Source of the DNA: Salticus scenicus | Lineage: Eukaryota > Arthropoda > Arachnida > Araneae > Salticidae | DNA: 64,000 nt | Reading direction: 5' to 3' | Assembly: GCA_963930645.1 (NCBI GenBank) | Contig: OZ005650.1 | Location: forward strand, 64,918,718-64,982,717 | Part shown: in pieces, positions 22,680 to 32,810 of the stretch | Numbering within the stretch: the first letter of the stretch is position 1 | Layout of the letters: each line of letters begins with the position of its first letter | Translations under genes and position numbers: made by a program | Notes under the pieces: model-generated | The model's database searches: none | Seen by the model: only the letters and a program-made list of their open reading frames with translations | What the model was told of the DNA's origin: nothing

Positions 22680-24954
22680 AGTATAATTAAAACACGACTA
22701 AAATTTTAGGAACGCTGCTATTGGTAACAAAGTTATTGTCTGCAAATAAAAAGCGTTACCTTAGGTATTTTTAATTTAAAAAAAAATGAATTTAGAATTG
22801 TAATTAATCGGTGTGCAAACAACTTTTTTTCCCCCTACTTTTAGAACATTGAATTTCTTACTGGCAATTTCTTATGTTGTTTATCAGTTCTTTTTTTTTT
22901 GTGTGTGTGTGTGAATAATGAAATATCTTATGCCTATACTTTTTACTGTTTAATTTTTTAGTTAATTTAGGGCAATATATAATACTCTTTATTATATATA
23001 TTTCTAATGTACAGCTAAGTAATGATGTTATACATTCAAAAATATCTGAAAAGAAAAGTTTATTATTATTATTTCAATTTGGAAAAATCTCCTACAGCGT
23101 CAATTTTTAATTCTATCCTGCCTACTTCTTAAAATAACGAAGGATAAACTATACTTGGTTCTCTATAAGAGTTTTAGGTGATGAATTTTTTTCTTCCAAT
23201 AATTAGAAATATGAAATGTATCATATAAATATCTGATTCTGTAATGTTAAAAATTATCAATACTAAATTTGAAGATATTATCATGTATAAATGAGTTTGA
23301 ATTTGAATCTAAAACATTTTTTATGCCAAAATATATATGAAATATTTTGAAATATGTTTTTAAATAAAAAAGATAAACACACTTTAAAGACAAAAAGAAA
23401 TGCAGTCAAGTGTACAGATATTATTTTAGTTATTTTTTCCCCCTTTCTTTCAAAATATCTAGGTATTAGGAACTTTTTCTCAAGAAAAAGTTTAATATAA
23501 ATTTTTGTTTGACATTCCTGTGAAATAGTGCTATGAATGCTTACAAGGATGATGATTAAAAAAAAAAATAATAATAATAAATAATTCGAATCATGAACAA
23601 TGCTATTTTGGATATCAAATTTCCAAGCCTAAATTCAGTTACTTTTTAAAAACTTGTTATAATACAAATGTAAATATAAAAAATATCACCAAATTAAACA
23701 TTTGCCTATAATGGATAGCGGAAAAAATCTGGTCCTCAAAAAGATCATGACATTTAGGTACTAGTTTTTTTTTTTTAACAAACAATTATACTAAAAAATT
23801 CATCGCCAAATATTGACAAAAATTATTAAAAAGCCACCAAGGGGATAATATGCTAAAGCTGTAATGCAAAATGGTCTAGATATTATGAATATCTTTCTAT
23901 TCTTAAGCTAAAAATCAGCAATTTTTTTTTTTTTTTTTTTTTAAATATTTCGATAAAAAAAAAAAAAAAAGTGTTAAATATTATGTATTTCAATTTGACA
24001 TTGAATATAGGCATTTTGTTTAATATTGTCCTACTTTTGTCTTGTGCTATACACTGTTAATATTCCTATTTAGTGAAAGGCAGAGCACCAAATACGCTGG
24101 TAGAGCCCAGCAGGGGTTAATACGTGAAGCAAATTGAGGGTTATTGAACAGAGTGAGCAGGGGGCAGAGCTTCCTAGTATTACAAAATAATGACTGTTTT
24201 TTTTTTTTTTTTTACATAATTACAATGTTAAATGCATACTTAAGGTCCTTTCAGCTTAAATTATTGGAATATTTATTCCAATGTCCTAATATTCCCTTTA
24301 ACACAAATTTTAGTTTTGGTCTCAGTCCGTATATGCAGAGGAAGACAGACAAAGTAACTCAAGAGCTGCAACTGGGGGTAATTCATATGCAACCAGTCAA
24401 GCAATGTATGGCTGTGCTTGTCTGCTTAGTCATTTGGAGTTTTCAAAGGTTTAGTCCAAAACTTGTTTGAATAAGAGATAGAACTTTTTTAGAAATACCT
24501 CTTTTCCTGTGGAGAGCATTCCACCAGACCTAGGTTCTGAGACTAATATAATCGACCTTAATTCCTACAACACACAATATAGCAACACATATTCTCCAAA
24601 GCTTCTTTTATTTGGCAGGGTTGCTTAGAAGCAGTATGTGTTTTCATTGGCTCGTATGGGATATCTACAACTCCAAATGACTATTATTTGACATTGCTGC
24701 AATCATTCAAGATCAAGTTATAAAACAGCCAACAGAACTAACATTGCCTTAATTTGATTGGTTGCTGCTAGATGTCAATAATACATGTACAGACCTGCAA
24801 GACAGTGTTTCACCATTTGTCAGTTAAAGGGTTAAATCATTTTAAGATTGTCTTGGGTTATATAATAACTTTTCTTATTTAGAATAAGACTGTACTCCTG
24901 CCTCAAGTTAATAAACAGTTATATCGAAAATCTTTTGTTTCCAATTTACATCCG
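22680..24954. other. Intronic DNA, mostly featureless
   Basis: A/T tracts and short (ATA)n runs dominate. A moderately GC-richer patch at 24075-24180 (GCAGAGC, GCAGGGG motifs) and 24300-24560 may be an old repeat, but I found no terminal repeats and no conserved protein. Confidence 0.3.
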
Positions 24955-25130
24955 ATTTGATAGCTGAATGGTTAGCACTTTGGCCTTTGATTTCCAGGTG
25001 TCAAGTTCAAATCCCAGCTCAGGCATACAGTCTTTCATAATGGTTTAGAATTGACTTTAAGCTGTAATTTTCAATCTAATGAGCATTGATGTGCAAAAAA
25101 TTATCATAGAATGATAACCTCAAACCAAAC
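24955..25130 (+). repeat. tRNA-derived SINE
   Basis: A pol III A box, TAGCTGAATGG at 24961-24971, fits TRGYNNANNNG. A B box, GTTCAAATC at 25005-25013, fits GWTCRANNC, with normal spacing. The head is tRNA-like but is not a foldable tRNA gene. It ends with ACCTCAAACCAAACCAATC near 25131. Boundaries are approximate. Confidence 0.7.
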
Positions 25131-25570
25131 CAATCTTTTACATCTATCAATTTCCCATTACATTTCAAATTAATAAGCCTATACACTAACTAGCTGATGT
25201 GTTAAGGTTTCTTGTTTCTTTCATTTATTTAGTGCATCTATAAAATTAAACTAAATGAGTAAAATTTTGTTTTCTGAATCTGATTTTGTGATTTATTTTT
25301 CTTCAGTGACATAATACAAACGTGAATTTACTCAAAATGACTAGATGGGAAAATTTGAAGACTAGTGTCTTTTATCATGATATATATGTATACTAAAAAA
25401 TATTACTTAAAGAGAAAATCTTCCTGATTAACAATGCCTATCAGTCACATTGCACCAGAAAAGTGTAATTTCTGTTAGCAAAATAGCATGAAGTTTGCAT
25501 TTATTGTTCTCATTAAAAAGATGAATATATTTGAATTTTCAAACTTTTTTTTTTTAAATAATATATAGAA

Positions 25571-25624
25571 TATATATATAATAAAGATGATCTATTAAGC
25601 ATAGTAGAAGCCAAGCAACAGATA
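25571..25624 (+). repeat. 54 bp direct repeat, copy 1
   Basis: (TA)n followed by ATAAAGATGATCTATTAAGC and AGAAGCCAAGCAACAGATA. It is identical to 28375-28428 on the far side of the last exon. The flanking 25660-25960 is a poly-A tract and a GC-richer stretch of unknown class. Confidence 0.85.
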
Positions 25625-25656
25625 CAAGATCACTGAAACACCAATGACCAATAACA

Positions 25657-25689
<33 letters not shown>

Positions 25690-26627
25690 CAGTGGATGAA
25701 ATACACTAATGTAAAGAAACCAGATCTGTTAATTAACAGCCTACAAAACAAACGAATCAATAAAGTAATACAACAAATCTTAACTTAAAACCATAAACTT
25801 ATCAAAATTAATGAAAAAACAACCCAAGAAACACAAGATAGGAAGAAGGAGGCAGGCGGCAAGACTTGTGACTTGCTTGTGGGGTTACACTAGTTTTACG
25901 CCAGCAACACTCCCCCAGCCTGCCACAACCAGAACAGGAACCATATGGATTTAAAAAAGCAAAATTTCAAAGCAGATGAACACCAATGAAACCACATAGC
26001 AACAATGAAATTCACCGATTGATCACATTGTGTTTAACAGTATAATTAGAATATTAAATATAGTTGACAACTCAAAAAGGAAGAATCTGAAATTTTATTG
26101 GAAAAAGAAAGTTTGCATAGTAATACAAAGTAAATGCAACAAGCCTTCTACTTTTTTTTTATTTATTTATTTATTATTTTTTAATTTAATTTCACAATCC
26201 CATCCACCCATCCAGCCTTACAACACCACCCCACCTCCGTAATCAAACATCTGCCCACCCAACTGCCACCTTTTTTATTGTCTTTTATTATTTTAAAATT
26301 TTTTGTTGATATACACAAAAGTGTTTGTTTGTTTGTTTGTGCTGACATAGACATGGTTAAGGATATAAAATAGAAAATACAAAGTTTTTAGGAAAACCCA
26401 TTTTAGCAGTGGCTGTGATCAGTTTATTAATATTCTTGTTTTTAAACTTATAGATATATATATATAGGGAAAGACCACCTAAAATAGCACACCATCAATT
26501 TTCACATGTATGCTTAATTACTGTAAAGCTAACAACCACTGGGTTTTCTATTAACCATTCTTCTTTTATTGATTCCTAGATTTTTGCTTAGTTAACTTCA
26601 TTTTTTTTTTTTTTTTTCAGCATATGA

Positions 26628-26659
<32 letters not shown>

Positions 26660-27265
26660 GTAATAACACACCGATTTTTGCCATTATAAAAATGCTTATT
26701 GACAGTTATAAAGTATTAAAGTTAAAATAAAATATTTTTTCTTTCTTTTTTTAGGGTTAAATTTAAGCGAAAATTCACAAAAGAAATAAAAACAGGAGAT
26801 TTCTACTAGATTTTTTTAAACACACAAACTAATAATAGAGCACACAAACTATCTATTTTAGCAAGTATCTTTCAAATATCTATCTATTTTATCAAAGTTT
26901 TTAATAGAGCACGCAAACTATCTATTTGTTGACTGTTTACATATGTTACATTCGCCATTGGTTTTAAAATATCAAGTCCAACTGCAGTGGTGTAAATATT
27001 TCAAGCAACCAAACATTTTTTAAATTCCGTTTTACTTTTAAATGACTCATAGTGTTGTGATGTTAACGCAGGTTTGATTAAATGTTAAGATGAACACTTT
27101 TATGTTGTTCTCACAAACTGGCAGCACTTGCATGTATGAAAATGGCAAATATACAGGATTAGGACTCTTGTTTGAAAACAGGCACTCTTCCACTCTATAT
27201 TCTTTTGTGAATTTTTTTATGAGCAACCATTGACAATTTTTTAAATATTTTTTGTTTCATTATAG
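25625..27265. other. 3' part of the last intron
   Basis: The stretch holds a poly-A run at about 25660-25685, a GC-richer stretch at 25840-25960, and a C-rich tract at 26200-26270 whose opposite strand is G-run-rich. It also has (GTTT)n at 26322-26340, (TAA)n at about 26630-26660, and a repeated phrase AGCACRCAAACTATCTATTT at 26838 and 26908. It leads to the acceptor at 27265. Confidence 0.4.
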
Positions 27266-27364
27266 GAGCTTGGTGTTACTAAAGTTGGTCATATTAAAAG
27301 ATTGTTGCAAGCAATCAAGGATATCACATCTCACTCAATCGGAAGAAAACTGGCATTATTATGA
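27266..27364 (+). CDS. Diacylglycerol kinase delta/eta, terminal exon with second half of the SAM domain
   Basis: The exon encodes 32 residues and a TGA stop (27362-27364). The segment ELGVTKVGHIKRLLQAIKDI is the final helix and the polymer-interface part of the delta/eta SAM domain. It joins LERRDLK from the 5348 donor without a shift. The short tail (TSHSIGRKLALL) is unlike anything I recognise. Length and stop position match a normal C-terminus for this family, so the gene looks intact in its last part. With the two upstream exons it gives 184 C-terminal residues. The kinase acts on membrane diacylglycerol, and SAM-mediated oligomers are thought to keep it cytoplasmic until stimulation. 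Confidence 0.93.
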   Translation, partial: ELGVTKVGHIKRLLQAIKDITSHSIGRKLALL

Positions 27365-27767
27365 TTTGTTCTGATCATCAGTATGATATTGTACATCTTT
27401 AGGTGTTTTCACTTTTTACCTGCAACATTCCAAGACTGTCCTTATCTACCAGAAGAAAAAAAATTCTCCTGGACATATTTTATGCTCACTGATGTTGAAT
27501 ATAGCAATCTCCTTGTTACCATGACATTTAGACTTGTGAGAATCACTGTGGATTTTATAACTGTTATTTTTTGCCATTTTTATATCAAGCAGAAGTATTT
27601 CAACTCTTAAAATAATTCATGGTGATATCATTTTATACAGTATTTGTGCCAACCTTATTAAGCCTTTTTTTTCTCTCTCTCTCTCTCTCTTTTCATTTCT
27701 ATCACATTAAATAAGAACATTTGCCTAAAGTATTTTAAGGTTTTTCATTCTCATTTAGTTTCTCTGG

Positions 27768-27799
<32 letters not shown>

Positions 27800-28086
27800 A
27801 CTAAATATATTTTATTAATTCTTTTCTATGTTCAGATTTTTTTTTTTATTTTTTAGTCAGTATGATTTATTTTATTTGATTGTTATTATTACTACAATCA
27901 TAATTATAAAAGTTTGATTGTTTTGTACAGCTATTATTGTTTTATATCCCCTTCCCCAGCATTCCAATTAACCTATCAAATGTTTCATGTATTTACTTAG
28001 ATTTTAATTTCCTATTGTCTGTCAAATTCTAATACATTGTGATGCCTCATGTGGTTGGCACTTTCCATTGTCACTTTTGAATAAAA
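27365..28086 (+). other. Presumed 3' UTR with polyadenylation signal
   Basis: Non-coding DNA follows the TGA. A clean AATAAA lies at 28080-28085, preceded by an ATTAAA near 27705. (TC)n at 27674-27690 and a 36-base-class A run at about 27767-27799 lie within it. The real cleavage site cannot be told from sequence alone. Confidence 0.5.
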
Positions 28087-28374
28087 TATAATTAAAAATT
28101 TGATGTTTGATGCTTCTTGGGTATCAGCCAACTTTTGCAGGAATATTAATAAATATTAATAATTTTATTTGGAAGCAAATCTATTCTGTGAACCCCTCCA
28201 ATTTTTTTTTTTTTTTTTTTTTTTTTTTCTGGCTATGGCCTTGATTCTGTGCTTGTGTTCTGACATATATTATTTTTTCATTCTGTGTAATGGTTATTTA
28301 ATAGTTGCTAATTATTCTAATACTATTGATCATATTTAATTAACTCTTAGGTTATATTAGAAGAAATATATACA

Positions 28375-28428
28375 TATATATATAATAAAGATGATCTATT
28401 AAGCATAGTAGAAGCCAAGCAACAGATA
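28375..28428 (+). repeat. 54 bp direct repeat, copy 2
   Basis: Identical to 25571-25624. Here both sides are (TA)n, so the non-repetitive 43 bp sits inside a microsatellite. Confidence 0.85.
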
Positions 28429-28654
28429 TATATATATTAATTCACGTTTCCTTATTTTATTTATTTTTTATTTATTTTCCTCAAATACAAAAATAGCTTT
28501 AAAACAATTTATTCATAATACTAATATATATATGTGTATAATTGAAAATTCATGTAGCAGTATCTTATTTACCCTACTGTGAAAATTATAAAAGGAAACT
28601 TCTTGTTTTGTTTATCTTTGAAATAAATTTTTTAATAAATATGTAACGTGAATA

Positions 28655-29171
28655 CAGTCGAACTCGGATATAATGTCATCCAAGAACTGAAACATTTCTG
28701 ATGCTGTAGCCAAGGGACATAATAACCAAGTTTGATTTTAAAAGCAAGTAAAATTTATGTAACCAACCAGTAAAAGCATCTTTATTAGAAAACATAACTA
28801 TGTGTGATTGTTGTGTGAAATATACTTAATTCACACATTTATCCACGGAAAGAACCCCTCCCCTTACTTTTTTTTTCTTTAGTAATTTGCATTAGATATA
28901 ATGTTTATTAATATTAAAATTGTGTATGATAAACATCATGTATGTATTGTTTTGTTAAACATTTAGTATTTAATATACATATATATATATGTATATGTAT
29001 ATGAATAATAAATTCAATTTGTGATTTTTTGTTTTCTGCTTTAAAGGGTAAAAAAAAATTAAATCTGTATATATTTTTTAACATTGAAGTCTATCAATGA
29101 TTAAATGGAACATTTTGACTTTATAAGCAAGTTGACGATATAACCAATGACACTATAACTGAGTTCAACTG
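28655..29171. mobile_element. pogo-like MITE
   Basis: The left end is CAGTCGAACTCGGATATAAT after TA. The right end read inward is CAGTTGAACTCAGTTATAGT. TGTCAT follows both. The form CAGT.GAACTC..TATA is typical of pogo/Tigger termini. The right TA is changed to AA. There is no transposase. Confidence 0.65.
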
Positions 29172-29828
29172 AATGCAAACTTTCTTTAGAAAAAATATTT
29201 CAATCTTTGACAAAATTATCACTTGATCAGTTTGCTACATCTCACCTCCCTGTCTCCTTTATGCATTAGTTTTGTGTAACTAAAATTTTCATTTAGATTA
29301 TAATTGAAAATCTTTATGATGGAGAAATAAACCAGTATTAATGCATATAAGAATATAAGCTAATAATTTTTCATTTGCTGATACCCTTGAATTGCTTTAA
29401 GAATTGGAATAATATTTTAAACATTTTTATCAGCCAGTATGTTCTGAAGATTTTAATCGATTTAAAAATAAACATGCTCGTCAGTTACCTGACAAATCTC
29501 GAAAAAGGGAGAAAAATAAAAATAATAGCTTCATAATTGCTGATTTTTCATGATATTTTCTGCTTGCTATCTGGCTGAAATAATTTCATAGCTCTCGGAT
29601 CATTGAAATGTATGTAGCAATATGTCTTGTCTTTCTGTATGCAGCAAAATGCTCAGCAAAAATATACAATTTAATATTTTTAATTTTTTATATTTAGGAT
29701 TTTCTTTAATATAATTTCACAAAATTGTACATTTAAAAGTATCAACATTTCACATTCTAATAAGTTATAAAAATGTTGTTTTGATGTATAAGTTTAACTA
29801 ATTGTGGAAAATAACTATAGTTGAGAAA

Positions 29829-29866
<38 letters not shown>

Positions 29867-30076
29867 CAATTAATTATTAGTTCACATGTAATAAATAAAA
29901 AAAAAATTACCTAGTAAAGAATTAAAATACTTTTAAAGAAATAATAATCATTTAAGAGGGTGATATTTGTAAGATTTCTGTATATATATATATATATATA
30001 CATTTTAATTACTTATTAATAAAAGTGTATTTGTATAAAAAAGGCGCCAAAGGCAGCACTAAAAATTATACAAAAA
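29172..30076. other. AT-rich non-coding stretch
   Basis: A T tract at about 29831-29862 and (TA)n at 29982-30000 are present. Nothing else is recognised. Confidence 0.35.
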
Positions 30077-31178
30077 TATATAATTTAGAAAATATGATGA
30101 AACTTGAAGACAAGTGGGCGTGTATAACAAGCAAAAACGTTAAAAAAAGTAACGAGTTATAGTAACGATGAACAATTGTAAAAAACAACACTACATGCGA
30201 AAAACACCCTTCCGCTTCCTCTTCAGTGGGTGGGAGCAGCAGAACAGACAATAAATTAAATTAAAAGAGGCCTAACAGGTTTCGGAAACATGGCGAAACT
30301 AGCATACTCCCAACAAAATCAAGAATAAATTACTGGCAAATTAGATATAACAAAATTGGTGCTTCATAAAAGTAACATAACTAAATTAATATAATAATCC
30401 AAAAACTACAAAGTCGATATTTGTGACAAAAATAATTTAACAAAAGGACATGCTAGATCGTCATGTTCCCACCCAGACCTGAAAGGCAAAAAGATATTGT
30501 AATGAACTGAACTTACTGCAATGTAGAAATAGGTCTTTAGAGCAAAAGCAGATGATTCACATGTAGTGGCTCAATACTGGCGCTGTCTTGTCCGATGTTC
30601 CAAAATCATCTTGTCCGATGTTACTTGGTGCTGAGCGACTCGGAGAGTTTGGACTATGATTTTGGAACATCGGACAAGACAGCGCCAGTATTGAGCCACT
30701 ACATGTGAATCATCTGCTTTTGCTCTAAAGACCTATTTCTACATTGCAGTAAGTTCAGTTCATTACAATATCTTTTTGCCTTTCAGGTCTGGGTGGGAAC
30801 ATGACGATCTAGCATGTCCTTTTGTTAAATTATTTTTGTCACAAATATCGACTTTGTAGTTTTTGGATTATTATATTAATTTAGTTATGTTACTTTTATG
30901 AAGCACCAATTTTGTTATATCTAATTTGCCAGTAATTTATTCTTGATTTTGTTGGGAGTATGCTAGTTTCGCCATGTTTCCGAAACCTGTTAGGCCTCTT
31001 TTAATTTAATTTATTGTCTGTTCTGCTGCTCCCACCCACTGAAGAGGAAGCGGAAGGGTGTTTTTCGCATGTAGTGTTGTTTTTTACAATTGTTCATCGT
31101 TACTATAACTCGTTACTTTTTTTAACGTTTTTTCTTGTTATACACGCCCACTTGTCTTCAAGTTTCATCATATTTTCT

Positions 31179-31188
<10 letters not shown>
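30077..31188. repeat. Near-perfect 1.1 kb palindrome
   Basis: Arms 30077-30609 and 30656-31188 (533 bp each) surround a 46 nt loop. I saw one clear substitution between arms (near 30131 versus 31134). The loop repeats CTTGTCCGATGTT from the arm. A 60-codon frame (MSVLLLPPTEEEAEG...) appears once per arm as an effect of the symmetry and is not recognised. The outer edges abut (TA)n on the right and AT-rich DNA on the left. No terminal motif of a known class is visible. Confidence 0.85.
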
Positions 31189-31228
<40 letters not shown>

Positions 31229-31509
31229 TAAAAAAGCTGTTATTATTTAAGATTAACACTTGAGTTGTCATATTTTATATAGTTAGTTAAAAGTCCTCTA
31301 AGTAAAATTATTTAATAGTGCATTAAAAATATGCATAAATGAAGGTTTATATTATTTTTTCTTAAATTAATGAATTAAAATTAGTCTCATAAAGTTAAAT
31401 ATAAAATTTTAAATATGTAAACATCTGATACTATATAAGCTTATATTACAAATTTTTGATTTTTTTTTATTATATTGTTAACAAGATAGATAAAATTGTT
31501 AAGTATTTA

Positions 31510-32808
31510 TTGGGTTGGCCAGAAAGTAATTTTTTTTTTTTTTTTTTTTTTTCCCCTTCATAAATGAAAGGGGAATTCTTCATGAGATTTTTTTTTTTTT
31601 TTTTTAAACAATATGTTGTCCATTTTGTTCAATCACCTTTTGCCACCTTTCAGGCAATTTCAACATTCCAGACTCAAAAAAGCTTTTATCTTTTTCGGCA
31701 AAAAACTGTTTCAAGAACAATTTGATATCCTCATCAACATTAAAGGTTTTACCATTCAAAACGTTTTGCAAAGAACGAAACACATGGTAGTCTGATGGTG
31801 CCAAGTCTGGTGGATGTGGTGACACATCCCACCCAAGATGCAACAATTTTTGATGAGTGACCAAACTTGTATGTGGTCTAGTGTTATCATGGTGACATGC
31901 AACATCTTTGCAATTCGCCAATTCTGGACCCTTCTGCTTGATTGCATTATTTAATTTACTCAGTTGTCGACAGTACACGTCAGTATGAATGATTTGGTTC
32001 CTTGAAAGCAATTCAAAATAGACAATGACTTTGAAATACCACCAGAGTGACATCATAACTTTCCTTTGATAAATATCTGCTTTTGAAGTGCTTTGGGCAA
32101 GTTCATCCCACTTGCACCACAATCTTTCTTTTTCGACGTTGTTATAGACAATCCATTTTTCATTGCCTGTTATCATACACTTCAAAAAAAGGGTTGTTTT
32201 CTTCCCGTTTCAAGAGTGAATCGCAGATGTCAACACGCTTAGTTAGATGGATTTCTTTGAGCTCATGAAGCATCAAAATATTGAGCTTCATAAGATATTC
32301 AAATTGTTTTAAATAGTTTTCAACACTCAATTTCAAAATTTTAAGATTCTCAGCAATCTCTAGTGTCGTTATATGTTGGTTGGATTCAGTCAATGTCTTT
32401 ATTTTGCCATCATCAACTTCGATTGTCCTTCCTGAGCTGAGCGTGCTGCATCTTTAACAACAAAATCGCCAGACCGAAATTTAGCAAACCAATTTTGACA
32501 CTGCCGTACTTTTAAGGCATCTTCCCCATATACATTATATAACTTTTTGTGAGCTTCAACAGTGTTATTCCCTTTTCGAAAGTAATACAACAAAATCTGG
32601 CAAAAATGTTCCTTTTGATTTTCCATTTTGAAATCAACATCAAATAAACAGTTGCGAACAAAATTGTGCACTTTTTTCCCTAAATCAAGTTTGAAGTGTC
32701 TGTTTTCAAATTATCAAATGACATTGCATTTTTTAAAAAAAGTTAGTTGCATTAAAACAGTTATCGTCATCTATTAGAAAAAACGCAGTGACTTTTTGAC
32801 CAACCCAA
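31510..32808 (-). mobile_element. mariner element, full-length but dead
   Basis: The terminal repeats are TTGGGTTGGCCAGAAAGT on the left and, read inward, TTGGGTTGGTCAAAAAGT on the right. TA target duplications lie at 31508-31509 and 32809-32810. The length of 1299 bp is normal for mariner. It carries one decayed transposase on the - strand. A T tract interrupts the left end (31531-31550). Confidence 0.92.
31604..32626 (-). pseudogene. mariner transposase pseudogene (DD34D family)
   Basis: The reading starts at MENQKEHF (32626). It has the usual N-terminal helix-turn-helix part (FRKGNN, CQNWFAKFRSGDF). A frameshift occurs near 32400. A second lies in a T7 run near 32174-32180, just before the first catalytic motif. 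That motif reads TGNEKW instead of TGDEKW, so the first catalytic Asp is Asn. The second motif, HHDNTRPH, is intact. The third, PPDLAPSDYHVF, has its Asp, but three residues (Y-S-P in relatives) are missing before it, so the spacing is 31 instead of 34. The remaining C-terminus (GKTFN, WQKVIEQNGQHI) is intact. The enzyme would cut and paste mariner DNA at TA sites. This copy cannot. Confidence 0.9.
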
Positions 32809-32810
32809 TA

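Larger units (their letters stand above)
5349..27265 (+). other. Last intron of the kinase gene (21,917 bp)
   Basis: The donor is AAG|GTATTA at 5349 and the acceptor is TTCATTATAG ending at 27265; both are phase 0. It interrupts the SAM domain between LERRDLK and ELGVTKVGH, two segments that are contiguous in this kinase family. Most recognisable content is transposon-derived and is listed separately. Confidence 0.88.

Noticed and set aside
31014..31250. Hammerhead at CTGAAGAGGAAGCGG in the 1.1 kb palindrome
   Set aside because: CTGAAGA is present and CACCC/GGGTG could pair, but there is no helix II hairpin followed by GAAA in the right order. It does not fit the fold.
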